Shown: positions 35,200 to 56,999 of the stretch, one piece after another
Numbering within the stretch: the first letter of the stretch is position 1
Layout: every line of letters starts with the position of its first letter
Source: Mytilus trossulus
Lineage: Eukaryota; Mollusca; Bivalvia; Mytilida; Mytilidae
Assembly (NCBI RefSeq): GCF_036588685.1
Contig: NC_086375.1
Span: forward strand, 35,858,566-35,922,565
DNA: 64,000 nucleotides
Reading direction: 5' to 3'
The notes under the pieces: generated by a model
Seen by the model: only the letters and a program-made list of their open reading frames with translations
Told to the model about the DNA's origin: nothing
Databases searched by the model: none
Translations under genes and position numbers: made by a program

Positions 35200-35445
35200 A
35201 TTTCTTGCTATTGCACAATATTGTGCAATAAGATATTTCTTGCTTACTATTCTGGACAAAGAAAGATAACTCTAATTAAAAAAAAAATTGTTATTGCACA
35301 ATATTAGGCAATTAGATATTTCTTGCTATTGCGCAATACTGTGCAATTGAAAAGACTTGCTATTGCACAATACTGTGCAATTGAAGATTTCTTGCTATTG
35401 CGCAATACCATGCAATGGTAAATTTCTTGCTATTGCACAATACTT
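35200..35445. repeat. Array of short palindromes (ATTGCACAATATTGTGCAAT)
   Basis: TTTCTTGCTATTGCACAATA and variants (GCGCAATACTGTGCAATTGA) recur about seven times at about 35-bp steps, with one larger gap. Each unit contains a near-perfect palindrome around CACAATATTGTG. No ORF; the role is unknown. Confidence 0.75.
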
Positions 35446-35859
35446 ACTTATTTTAGATCCTGATTTGGACCAACTTGAAAACTGGGCCCATAATAAAAAA
35501 TCTAAGTACATGTTTGGATTCAGAATATCAAAGAACCCCAAGAATTCAATTATTGTTAAAATCAAACTAAGTTTACTTTTCGACCCTTTGGACCTTAATG
35601 TAGACCAATTTGAAAACAGAACCAAAAATTAAGAATCTACATACACAGTTAGATTTTGCATATCAAAGAACCCCATTTATTCAATTTTTGATGAAATTAA
35701 ACAAAGTTCGATTTTGGACCCCGATTTGGACCAACTTGAAAACTGGGCCAATAATAAAAAATCTAAATACATTTTAGATTCAGCATACCAAAGTACCCCA
35801 AGGATTCAATTTTTGTCAAAATCAAACTAAGTTTAATTTTGGACCCTTTGGACCTTAAT

Positions 35860-36440
35860 GTAAAAAAAAATCAATACCAACCTTCCTTTTATGGTCATAA
35901 ACCTTGTGTTTAAATTTCATAGATTTCTATTTACTTATACTTAAGTTATGGTGCAAAAACCAAGAAAAATGCTCTTTTGGGCCCCTTTTTGGCCCCTAAT
36001 TCCTAAACTGTTAGGACAGAAACTCCCAAAATCAATACCAACCTTCCTTATGTGGTCATAAACCTTGTGTTAAAATTTCATAGATTTCTATTAACTTATA
36101 CTAAAGTTCTGGTGCAAAAAACAAGAAAAAAATGCTTATTTGGACTCCTTTTTGGCCCCTATTTGCTAAACTGTTAGAACCAAAACTCCCAAAATCTATC
36201 CCAACCTTCCTTTTGTGGTCATTAACCTTGTGTCAAAATTTCATAGATTTCTCTTAATTTTTACTAAAGTAACTGTGCGAAAAACAAGAAAATGCTTATT
36301 TGGGCCCTTTTTGGCCCCTAATTCCTAAAATGTTGGGATCAAAACTCCCAAAATCAATCCCAACCTTCCTTTTGTGGTCATAAACCTTGTGTTAAAATTT
36401 CATAGATTTATATTCACTTTTACATAAGTTAAGAGTGTGA
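35860..36440. repeat. Tandem repeat, about 163-bp unit, 4 copies
   Basis: CCAACCTTCCTTxTGTGGTC followed by ATAAACCTTGTGTTAAAATT recurs near 35878, 36040, 36202 and 36359. Each is followed by a TGGxCCCxTTTTTGGCCCCT phrase. A diverged single copy lies at 11960-12115. Confidence 0.75.
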
Positions 36441-37639
36441 AAACTAAAAGTATTCGACGACGACAATGCAGACTACGACGCCAACATGATAGTAATATAT
36501 GACGAAAAATTTTTCAAATTTTGCAGTCGTATAAAAACTTAACTATACCCACTGAACCATGAAAATGAGGTCAAGGTCAGATGACACCTGCCAGTTGGAC
36601 ATGTACACCTTACAGCCCTTCCATACACCGAATATACTAGACCTATTGCTTATAGTATCTGAGATATGGACTTGACCACGAAAACTTAACCTTGTTCACT
36701 GATCCATGAAATGAGGTTGAGGTCAAGTGAAAACTGTCTGACGGGTAAGAGGACCTTGCAAGGTATGCACATACCAAATATAATTATCCTATTACTTATA
36801 ATAAGAGAGAATTTAACATTACAAAAAATCTTAACTTTTTTTTCAAGTAGTCACTGAACCATGCAAATGAGGTCAAGGACATTGGACATGTGACTGACGG
36901 AAACTTCGTGACATGAGGCATCCATATACAAAGTTTGAAGCATCCAAGTCTCCCACCATTTAAAATATAAAGCTTTTAAGAAGTGAGCTAACACCGCCGC
37001 CGCCACCGTCTCCGCCGGATCACTATCCCTATGTCACGCTTTCTGCGACGACTCGACAATTACATAATTTCAGCAATTATAGAAGTATTTCCTGTGTAAT
37101 TTCAATCCATATACATTTATTCAAGACACCAAGAACACCAAAAATCATTAGACAGCAAGAGGATGAACACTGCAATGAATAAAAGGGGAATTTGTCCATG
37201 GGACACAGATGATGCTCCCGATTGCATCATAATATATAAATGGACATTCTCAAGAACAGTAAAAGTGACGCTACCCAAATTGGTACTTGATCTGAGTTTT
37301 ATGGAAATAAGCACTGTCTAGAAGTTTTATATCATTTGTTTGAGCAAACTTAAGTTGGAGAAGAGAAACGAAAAATTAAGTTATTTTTCCGTATGAAAAG
37401 GGGCATAATTCTTAACCTGTAAAGGTGATGCCACCAAATTTCAAAACTTGATCTGTATTTTGCCCTAAATAAGCATTGTATAAGAGATTCCTAACACTTG
37501 GATGAGGCAAACTTAAGGTAAGAGAATGGAAATGAACAATTCTGAATGTTTTTTGTTTGTAAAGGGGCATAACTCTTATAAATTTGAAAGCAAAGCCTAT
37601 AAAGGACTGTGCTTTAGCGCATAATACACCCATTGCTCT

Positions 37640-38480
37640 TTTAACTTGTCTTTTATTGGAAAATTCCCCCTTTTTTGAGCATAAAAATTCAAAACAAGAA
37701 AATGTGAAATCTGAAAGTTATAAAAATTGAAAAGGAGTTTACATCAATAGATATAAACAATTCACCAAAGTTTCATGGACATTGGTGAAAGCCTTTTTGA
37801 GTTATTGTCCGAAGTGTTAAAAATCCCGCTTTTTTTATGAATAAAGCCCCATAAATCCAAAACTTAAAATCTGAAATATATAAAAATTAAAAGGGAGCTT
37901 ACATCAATAGATATAAACAATTCACTTAAGTTTCATGGACATTGGTGAAAGCCTTTTTGAGTTATTGTCCGAAGTATTAAAAATCACCCTTTTTTTTTAT
38001 GAATAAAGCCCCATAAATCCAAAACTTAACATCTGAAATTTATAAAAATTGAAAGGGAGCTTACATCAATAGATATAAACAATTCACCAAAGTTTCATGG
38101 ACATTGGTGGAAGCCTTTTTTGAGTTATTATGTCCGAAGTGTTGAAAATCCCCCTTTTTTATGAATAAAGCCCCATAAATCCAAAACTTAAAATCTGAAA
38201 TTATAAAAAAACGAAAGGGAGCATATGTCAATAGATATAAACAATTTACCAAAGTTTCATGGACATTGGTAAAAGCCTTTTTGAGTTATTGTCCGAAGTG
38301 TTGAAAATCCCCCCATTTTTATGAATAAAGCCCCATAAATCCAAAACTTAAAATCGGAAATTAAAAAAAAACGAAAGGGAGCTTACGTCAATAGATATAA
38401 ACAATTCACTTAAGTTTCATGGAAGGGTGAAAGTTTTTTTGAGTTATTGTCCGAAGTGTGGACAACGGACGGACGGACAG
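37640..38480. repeat. Tandem repeat, about 161-bp unit, 5 copies
   Basis: ATCAATAGATATAAACAATT recurs near 37743, 37903, 38065, 38226 and 38387, steps of 160-162 bp. Each is followed by AGTTTCATGGACATTGGT and GAGTTATTGTCCGAAGTG. The last copy runs into GGACGGACGGACAGACGGAC. Not coding. Confidence 0.85.
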
Positions 38481-38717
38481 ACGGACGGCGGTATACCATA
38501 ATATGTCTTGTCCCGGGCGTATAAAAATTCAAATTAATAGGTGTTTTGTGGTAAAAAGCATTGTCTTTAAGTTTCATAGCATTTGGATGAGGCAAATTTT
38601 AGTTTTAAAACAGTAACCAATTTCGCATTTTTTCTGTTTACACTGATCTTGTCTTGTTGTTGTTTGTAAAAGATAAGCAATAACTATTATATTAAAGTAA
38701 TTGGATTTACAATAATA

Positions 38718-39156
38718 AACAAGAATGTGTCCACAATACACGGATGCCCCACTCGCACTATCATTTTCTATGTTTAGTGGACTGTGAAATTGGAATAAAT
38801 TCTCTAATTTGGCATTAAAATTAGAATGATCTGATCAAAGGGAACATGTATACTAAGTTTCAAGTTGATTGGAATTCTACTTTATCAAAAACTACCTTGA
38901 CAAAAAAACTTTAACCTGAAATTTGCACTATCATTTTCTATGTTCAGTGAACCGTAAAATTGGGGTCAAAACTTTAATTTGGCATATAAATTAGAAAGAT
39001 CATATCATAGGGCACATGTATACTTAGTTTCAAGCTGATTGGACTTCAACTTCATTAAAAACTACCTTGACCAAAAACTTTAACCTGAAGCGGGACAGAC
39101 AGACGCACAGACCAGAAAACATAATGCCCCTCTACTATCGTAGGTGGGGCATAAAA
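38718..39156 (+). repeat. Dispersed repeat, second copy, at NEPRO 3' end
   Basis: Same family as 1850-2316, from ACAAGAATGTGTCCAC to CTACTATCGTAGGTGGGGC. It ends 36 bp from the NEPRO stop codon, so the NEPRO 3' UTR must run into it on the opposite strand. Confidence 0.7.
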
Positions 39157-39191
39157 ATGAAACAAGCTGTGCATTTAAATAACTTTAATAA

Positions 39192-42100
39192 TTAGGAGAA
39201 AGAATTTAGCAATTCAATTACTTTCTCTTCCGCTAGTTTGACATATTGTTTTTTCTTTTTCTTCTTCGATTCTTCCATATATTGTTTTCTTATGGTTTTA
39301 ACATTCACAGAACACTTTTTAACTTTTGTTTGTCTTTTTTTGGATGAAGTATCAATTCCCTGATCTTCAACTAATTTCAATAGGTTTTTGTATGGTTTCT
39401 TAAATATCTCCTCAATACTAAAATCTCTGTGGTTTGATTTCCTCACTGTTTCAGAATTTGATAATTTTTCACTGACATGAACAGCGATATCAACAATGTC
39501 TTTCTTAGTTAATGGTTCATTACGTGTTTCCTCTAGAATTTTATCATCCTTAGATAAATTTATCAACTTAATCAACTCCTCTTTGGCTTGTTCAATAAAC
39601 TGATTATCTTTAAAACCATTTCTTTTCAAAAGTAAGTGTTCCTTCTTTAGTTCTCTTAGCTTATTTTCACAAGTTTTCAAATGAGGAGCATTCTTATCAA
39701 AATCATCAAATTGTTTTAATATATCTTTCAATTTTTTGAAGGATTTACAGTTTACAATTTCTTGTTTCAAATTCTTTTTATCAAAATTATCACAATTATT
39801 AAATAATTCTTTTCTAGATACAAGCAATCCTAAATCTTCCACGTTTTCATCATCTGCTATCTGATTGTTTTGACTATCTCTACGTAAAGTGTGGCTCTTT
39901 GGTGCTTGTCTGACAACAACATCACCAAGATCTTCACTATCACTCAGTTCCATGGCATTGTTCAAGATGCTTCTCCTCTCCAATAATTTATCACTAACTA
40001 ATTTTTCTGGTTTGCTTGTTTCAACAATGTCTATTTTAGATGTATCTTCTTCCCATTGGGCCTCTGGTTGAGCATCCATGTCCTCATCAGGGTCTATAGA
40101 TAAGTCCTCTGGACTGGGTGATATGTTGTCCTCAAGACTACAATATATTATTTATCAATATTATACAAAAATGAATAAAAAAATTAATGATTGGCAAATT
40201 TTTTCAAGCATGTGCAAGAAGAAAAAAGACACAGAGATTAGGGACCTTTGGATTCAAAGTTAAACGTGATAACCATTACAGAATGGTGACAATATTTAAC
40301 AATCATTTCTTAGATTAGGTAATAACAAAATAGATGTTCAAACTTGGAGAGCTTCCATCATGCACAACTTTTTTATAAATTACCCTTTATAAATAAAACC
40401 TCAAGCTAAGTTACTTGCTAAAATATTAAAACCGTGTGATAGCACTTGACACAATAACTTGAGCTGTTCAGCCTGTCGTGACACAAATCAAAAACAAAGT
40501 AAACTAATGAAAAATGTATAACTACTATCCTAGCTATTACAATAGCTAATCTTTGAATTTTTAGTAAAAAATAAATAGTATGTACCTATCTGATTGAAAT
40601 TCTTCTGTAGTCAGGAATGATGATAATGTACTAGGAAGATCTGCTGTTACTGTTTGTACCTGTAAAAGTATTGAATGGTTATATTCTTCTTTAAAAGAAA
40701 ATGTTGTGGAATAGCTACTGACAAATTGAGGTGAATACTACACATAGTAAAAAAAATTGGGCATGGGTTAATTTTGTGTGAAATTATATTGATATATGGC
40801 TGCTCAAGCTCAGAAGCATACTTAGAAGATAGGAAAAAATAAAAAAAATAGATAGGGAATGTGTCCATTTTACAGAGATTATGCCCCTGCTTGTATATAA
40901 CCATATAAAGGGATTAAACTCAAGAATGGTAAAAGTGACACTACCCAAATGTGTACTTGATCTGAGTTTTGTGGTAATAAACATTCAAGTAAGTTTCATA
41001 CCATTTGGTAGATGCAAACTTAAGTTGAAAAGAAAGTGAGGATTTGGCACTTTTTCCATATTGTAAGAGGGGCATAACTATAGAATAGTAAAAGTGAGCC
41101 CACCTAAATTCAAACTTGATCTGTGTATTAATGTAATAAACATTGCACATAAGTTATTTATATCCCCTCTGCTACTGAGGGGGCATAAAAATAAAACAAA
41201 ACTCCAATGCAATTCTGTATACAAATGAAGCAATTTTGAGCTTTCATCTGACATCTGTATGGAACTTGTAACAGTAAGGACTTGATATAATTGAAATGTT
41301 TTGTACATGCTAATTTCTGCAAAAATGTCAAATTTGATGGTTGGGGTTAATAAATATATTATTATTACTATACATTGCTAAAGGGAATTCCTATAAGAAA
41401 CAAATCAATACTTATAGAAAACACGGTTAGAGGTTGATTTTTTTCAATGTTGTATGGACAAATTCAACTGATACATGTATTAGGCTTAAATTCTGTTATA
41501 ATAGCAATAAGAAGGAACAGGATAACAACATTTGTAAAATGTGTGTGTTTTTTTTTTTAAATATGTATATTTATAGATACCTGTGTTTGAGGAAAAACAT
41601 CTAAGCATTTGTAAATTCCTTCATACCATCTTGCAGAATGAAGACCTAATGACTTTCCCAGTGCCCTAGAAATACAAATGGCAAAATCAATATTTATAAA
41701 AGAAATTCATTGATAAAAATACAGTTTAAGACAAAGAAGAGTTTTAATTAGGATCTCGTCACAATGCAAATCTTTATTTAACCTAGCTACAAAAAGACAA
41801 AAGTAGCAATTGAAAGTGTGCACACTTGTCAATGTGTTCACTAGTGCAGTGGTTTCAGTCATTTTGTATTTTCACTTGTCTATTTAAGCAGGAGCTCATT
41901 CAAGCAGTAACATACTGTTTCTTCGTCTTTTAAGTGATCACATGGTTTACAGAGGGAGATTAGCTTAAAAGTTCAAAGTGTATTACAACTTACCATATTC
42001 TGCTGACCATTGACAAGAACACCATGTTCTGTGGTATAAAGTTTCCAATGGATATATTCTGACTAATATATCTGGTCATAATTAAGGAGAAATATAAACT

Positions 42101-45100
42101 TTTCTAAACCATAATGAAATACATCTGGTCCGAGTACACAGTTATCGTCCTTTGATTTTCGTTGTTCACGAATATAGTCCTTAATGTGGACAGTGTGTTA
42201 CTTGCCAATTTTTGTTATACCCCTTCCAAATTTAATTCTCCATGTTTTATGCCTCATATAGCTAGTTGGGGGTGAAATGACACTGTAAAAAAATTTGGGT
42301 CATAAATATTTAGGTAAAGTAGTGATTAGGTCCAGCTGAAAAAGGTCAAAAATTAGCACTTCGGAAGCTGTCAAAAGATTTCAAGACCCCCTTAACACAA
42401 AATTGTCCATATTTTGAGTTAGAGCTGATGAAGTTTTCTATAATTTTGATATAATTTGTCCCAAAAGTAGTACAACACACTGTAAAAATGTTATTGAGAA
42501 AGCCTAGGTGGGATTTTTTTTATTTACATTTATTGTCTAAAAGAAATGCACTATGAAATAACTGTGTACTCGGACCATCTATTAGTACTCAATACTAGGC
42601 TACTTTTTTGGTCACAACAAAGTTAAGAGCTAACTGCACTATATCTTTTTTTTTTTATATTTAATGAAAATCTCAGATTTTACAGAAAATTGTGACTGTG
42701 TATCAATATACAGATTTTCTACTTCTGGTTTATCAGTTTAATACTTTGACAAAACTTTGAACTTCAACAATCATAACAATACATTGAGATAAGTTTTTTT
42801 TCTAATTTACACACTTTAAAACCATGCCTTCTTATTTTGTAAATTAAAATAAAATTTACCACTAAGAAAATTGGTAAACAATGACATGATATGACATGTA
42901 ATCTGACTTATTCTGACTTATCAATGCTTCCTTTGTAAACAACTAAAACAGGCACTTTTTTCTGAATCTGAACAAAATATAAAAGGATACACATATGTGT
43001 ACTTGCAGTAATTGCACATTTGTGTCATCAGTCTTGCCAAGCACATCATCTGTCTCAATAAATAAACTATCATCTGTTGTGCTGGTAGATATACTTCTCC
43101 AAGGTACAAATCACACCTAAAAAAGATAAGTGGAAACTTTTACTAGATCACCCTTTCTCAGAAACCCTCATACATGATGATTTACTACAAAAGCCACCAA
43201 AGATCTTCAGGTTTTTGTTACTGTTTACAATGATAACATTAAATAAAATATTGGTAGTATTATTTCAATATCAAATGGTGTATAAAATACTTATCAATTA
43301 AGATAAGATCTATCATCTGTGCCAAGGTTGATTTAACATAGGATGAATTTAACTTACGGTCCTCCAAATTGTCAAAGCAACCATGCATGCTAATTAAGTT
43401 GTCAGAGTAGAGGGCCCACCAAGAGGTGATGCTTAAAAAATGTAGTTTAAGTAATCCCCAATAAATAATAAAGGGGGCAAAATATTAAAACTGCCACATA
43501 AAACCAGCAGTGGCTCTTCTCATGACTAAAGCAAAATAGCAGGGATCTTGCTTACAAAATAGACCTTACCCTCAATTTAGAACTTGAAATGTCATCAAGG
43601 GACAGTGGTTTAGGAACTGATCACTGTACATAGCTAAAAGGGTAGATTTTTTATCATTTGAAACATGTTCAAACCAAACCTATAGTTATTGTGATTACTG
43701 TCTTATCTGAAGTCCTACATTAGGACAGGTGCTGAGTATTCTTTGTACAAATTGAGAACAGGTATTCTTTCAAATTTTACCTAGATGTACAGAACAGCTG
43801 TCAAATTTTGTAAAAAATTTTCTCCACTGGTTAAGGTGGTACCCAACACCTCCACTAAAATTAATTTGGCTCGTTTAATTTTCAAAAATTTTTGAAAAGT
43901 ATTTACTTTGATCGTTTGACAATAATATTATAATTTCAAAAATTTGAACCAAGCATTTTATCAGAAAAATTACACTGGTTATATAGCAGTTTGAAAAACA
44001 CTAATTTTGATCATTGAGAAGCTTAATATTCCCTTAACAACACAACGTCATTAAAACATTTGACTGATTTTACAGAGTTATATCCCTGTAGTGTTAGGTA
44101 CCACCTAACAACAGGTTTCACTGTATTAATTATTTCCTTACCCATCAAAATGGTCTTTGAGTTCTGCAACATATTCAACAAGTTTCAAGTCTTTGTACCT
44201 ATTCAAACAAGTCTTAATCTGTAAAAAAAAAAAAATAATAGTATTCTTGTTAACATCAAATCCTATTTTATATGAATAATAGACCTAAACATCTAATTAG
44301 TTATCAAAGTTAAAATACATTGAATAATCTCAAGTTCTGAGATTTTACTACATGTACAATCAATCCAAATTTTCAATATTTTTTTGTTTTTAATGTCAAA
44401 CATTTTCTGTGATGTTGAAAAATATTTGGATAGTTTAATTTTTCGGTGAACACTTTTATATAATGATAAATTTACAAAAAAGAAGCAATCTCAAATGAAA
44501 CACCGAACACAAACTAGACAAAGTGATGCCCCTGCACTCCATTCTGAAGTAAATGTATTAAAGCGAAGTCAATGAAGGACATTTTTTTGAGATATAATTA
44601 TGCACACCTTCAATATATGTACTGACATACAGGAAAGTTACAACTTCCTAGGATTCAAACTGTTGGAGGAGTTATGCAGAATTACTATTTACCCATAATG
44701 GGACAGACGGACAGAAGGATGGACAGGCATAAAACAATATGGCCCACAACTTTAAGTTGCAGGGGCACAAAACACAAAATCCATTCACATGTACTACTTG
44801 TACTACCTACTCTTTTCAATCCCTGCATAGATTTTTCCCTTCTCCACTGACTGTTCATTTTATATACCATTCTAGACAAAACATAACTCTCCATTGTTAG
44901 AGATTCCTGTTTCTCTAATATAGTCAAACTGTCTGACAACATCTCTTTCATAGCATTGAATCCATCTATAAAATACACACATGAATCAATCATTCTATGA
45001 TATTGAACAGTTATTGAAATTTAATATATACTAGAACACATTCGTGATATCGCGGGCCGTGACTGAATTATAGTATAGATTTGTATTGTTATCTTAGAAA

Positions 45101-46989
45101 GTCATACTGATTAAGATACTACAATAGGGAACAAAGTGACAATGATTGAATTTAGAGGTGTCAACCCTGTGATTATGATCCGTTTATGTTTAGCAAAATC
45201 CAGAATACACCGTTTGGTGGTGTGCCTGACAGATGCGGAACGTACAGATAAGGAAATAGATAACAGGTGAATATACTATTGGTATTGGTATCGAATTCAA
45301 CCCGGAACTTGTTAATAATTGGTAATATTTATTATTTAGAAAACAAAAGGTTCTGGAGTGGTGTAATTTTTAATCAACACCATTGTCCTATATTAGCTAT
45401 ATATATATAAAGTTGAATTCTTTGATATCATTTTTACACGATGACGGCTGACAAATTGGACCTTGTTATTTTAGTATTATAGATATATATGTGTGGTTTT
45501 TTTAAATAAGGCCACGTTTTTTTTATTTGTTGGTTTACGGATCTGCCGACCCGATTTTGCCGATTTTTAGAATAAAAATAAATTGAATTTTCATACTTTT
45601 TTATTCCCGCCAACCCTTATAAATGCATTAACCCTGAAAAATAATTAAAATTTTCTTTTATTATGAAATGCATTAATCATTAACAAAGTTGATAACACTT
45701 TCTGTTGTGAAAAATAAAACTTCCAATTTACGTTTCTAAAAATAGACAAATCAAATGACCTTGAAATGTCTTTTGCACAAATAATTTTGCGGAACTAAAC
45801 CTGTGTTTAAAACCAATTACAAAATAAGTTTGTTTCCCTTATTCGTCATCAGTCCGTAAGATGCATCATCTCAGAGAAATAGACTTGTCCAAATGTGGAC
45901 AGGTGGAATACATCAATTAAAGTACTGAATATTAACAAATTATTTGAAATTTTCTTGTTTCATAGATAACAAAAAATATCGATCATTGGGATAAAAACCA
46001 GATTGCATGACAACTGATTAACCCGATATTGTCGTTTTTCCAGTGGACGGGTCTATAACGTTTTTCGACACCTGTGTTGAAACTTATTTTTGTACGACGT
46101 TTTTATATATTTTTTTTTTATCAGTTTTTCTGCTTGAAAATCATTATTCACCAAGTTTTCTGAGAGCTACGCGAATCTGTTTTTCTTGTTTGTAAAATGA
46201 CGATTTAATTTCGTCTTTGTCCATGCAACCCCCCTTTTTAACAGGAAATTATTAAACGATGTCATGCGATGTTCATGATCACTGATCAATAATATTTCAT
46301 CGAACTTAATGTTAAGAAATGATGACAAAACAGCATATAAGATAAACATTCTGCTAGTAAGGTGAAATATATATTTATTTTGCATATTTTTTCTGTTTTG
46401 AAAGATATTTTTCTGACCGACCGACCTGACTATTTTATGCGAAAAATCCGTAAACCAACAAATTAAAAAACCGTGGCCTAACTTCTTCCGACATCAAATT
46501 TCATGTACATGGAATACCAGTACATTTTCTTTCATGCAAACAATCGTGTGTCCATGATTAACTTATAAAGAACTGAAAACACTTCATTTCACTTTTTTCT
46601 GTTAATTACAACATCAGCAAACAAAATTTTTGCATACAAGTTTTTTAAGGTGTTCTTCTTTCAAACAAAGCCTGGTGAACTTCAAAGATATTTAAAACAG
46701 AAATTAGACTGCAGCTTTGTCAACTGTCAAAAACAATAACACAAACAAATTTCAAACACAATAATATTGCAATTTAAACGCTTTCAGAAATTTTAAAATT
46801 CTGAAAATTAGTAAATACTTAGTGATTTAAATGAATATTTTGCCAAAAATTCATTTTAAGCTTTCAAAGTTCATATATTGTACCTTCAACTTTTTTAATC
46901 AACAATGTCTTTATATAACAAGTAGGAGGAGGTAACTCTGTCCTTTTCATAACTGGCATTATCTTGCTACGTAGTGGCACTTCTGACAT
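39192..46989 (-). CDS. NEPRO: Nucleolus and neural progenitor protein (NEPRO)
   Basis: Eight coding exons, 5' to 3': 46989-46884, 44965-44811, 44218-44142, 43116-43003, 42071-41994, 41665-41581, 40659-40586, 40137-39192. All phases agree and give 544 aa; human NEPRO is 567 aa. The N-terminal domain (about 1-230) aligns by eye with human: GLKRIKTCLNRYKDL, VYLPAQQMIVYLLRQMM, NMVFLSMVSRIWALGKSL and GLHSARWYEGIYKCLDVFP. The last exon encodes a charged, low-complexity half with an acidic stretch and a lysine-rich tail (ESKKKKKKQYVKLAEEK), likely for nucleolar targeting. NEPRO in vertebrates associates with RNase P/MRP RNA and ribosome biogenesis and acts in early neural development. Its introns hold four TIR-type elements. 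It is head-to-head with ZFPL1. Confidence 0.92.
42127..42576. mobile_element. Non-autonomous DNA transposon, 19-bp perfect TIRs
   Basis: GGTCCGAGTACACAGTTAT at 42127-42145 and its exact reverse complement at 42558-42576. ATCT flanks both ends (42123-42126 and 42577-42580), a likely 4-bp target-site duplication. The interior has no ORF. It lies in the NEPRO intron between the exons at 43003 and 42071, about 50 bp from the exon edge. Confidence 0.8.
43835..44105. mobile_element. MITE with TAA target-site duplication
   Basis: GGTGGTACCCAACAC at the left and GTGTTAGGTACCACC at the right form imperfect TIRs, flanked by TAA on both sides (43832-43834 and 44106-44108). A 3-bp TWA duplication with short TIRs fits the PIF/Harbinger superfamily. 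It lies 37 bp downstream of a NEPRO exon. Confidence 0.75.
45510..46478. mobile_element. 969-bp TIR element with TAA duplication
   Basis: The left end GGCCACG(T)n...TTTGTTGGTTTACGGAT matches the reverse complement of the right end over about 37 bp with few differences. TAA flanks both ends (45507-45509 and 46479-46481). No transposase ORF is inside, so it is non-autonomous. The 3-bp TAA duplication again suggests PIF/Harbinger. It lies in NEPRO intron 1. Confidence 0.8.
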
Positions 46990-56430
<9,441 letters not shown>

Positions 56431-56516
56431 ATTTGTTATAATTGAATTATTTATATGTTTTTTTGTTTTGGAACATAGATGCTAGGTGCATAGACCCCCT
56501 GTTTTTGGTTACTACT

Positions 56517-56675
56517 GGCAGGGGCGGATCCAGCCATTTTAAAAAGGAGGGTTCCTAACCCAGGACAAAGGGGGGAGGGGGTCCAATTACATGACTCCAT
56601 TCAAATGCATTGATTGTCCAAAAAAAGGGGGGTTCCAACCCCGGACCCCCCCCTCCTGAATCCGCGTCTGACCGG
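56517..56675. repeat. MITE-like repeat in the ZFPL1 3' region
   Basis: It starts CAGGGGCGGATCCAGCCATT and ends CTGAATCCGCGTCTGAC, partly inverted ends, with two GGGTTCC(A/T)AACCC-type inner segments. From memory this family is widespread in molluscs and cnidarians. It lies about 90 bp after the ZFPL1 stop, so it may be part of the 3' UTR. Confidence 0.6.
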
Positions 56676-56999
56676 TATTTTTTTAAGTTTATTTTTGTTT
56701 AAATCTATTTCACTTATCTAATGTGTTCTTGGGCTGACCCATACAGTATTAAAAGAAAATTAAGAAGAGAGAGGCAAAATATATTATCTTTTGTAACTGT
56801 TATGTCGTATGGATAAGAGTAAGAACATATTAAAAAAGGTCAAGTAAAATTGTAAACTGAGTAAAGAAGATTTAGTGAACAAAAAATAAACATCAGAAAA
56901 GGGGAGATCCATGCATCAAGCACCTTTGATTGGATGTAACTTTTTGTTATACATGTTAACCTGTTATATTTGTGGTGCATATTTATGGTAATTTATTAA

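Larger units (their letters stand above)
33850..37060. mobile_element. Composite repeat-rich non-autonomous element(s)
   Basis: It starts with CCATCACTTGGCGTCCGTCG and ends with CCGCCGCCACCGTCTCCG and a GATCACTATCCCTATGTC phrase that I know as a linked pair from mussel repeats. Inside are three or more copies of a GAACCATGAAAATGAGGTCA block (about 34215, 34510, 36555), a palindromic array (35200-35445) and a tandem array (35860-36440). No protein-coding ORF is present. The borders are approximate and it may be several nested elements. Confidence 0.5.
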
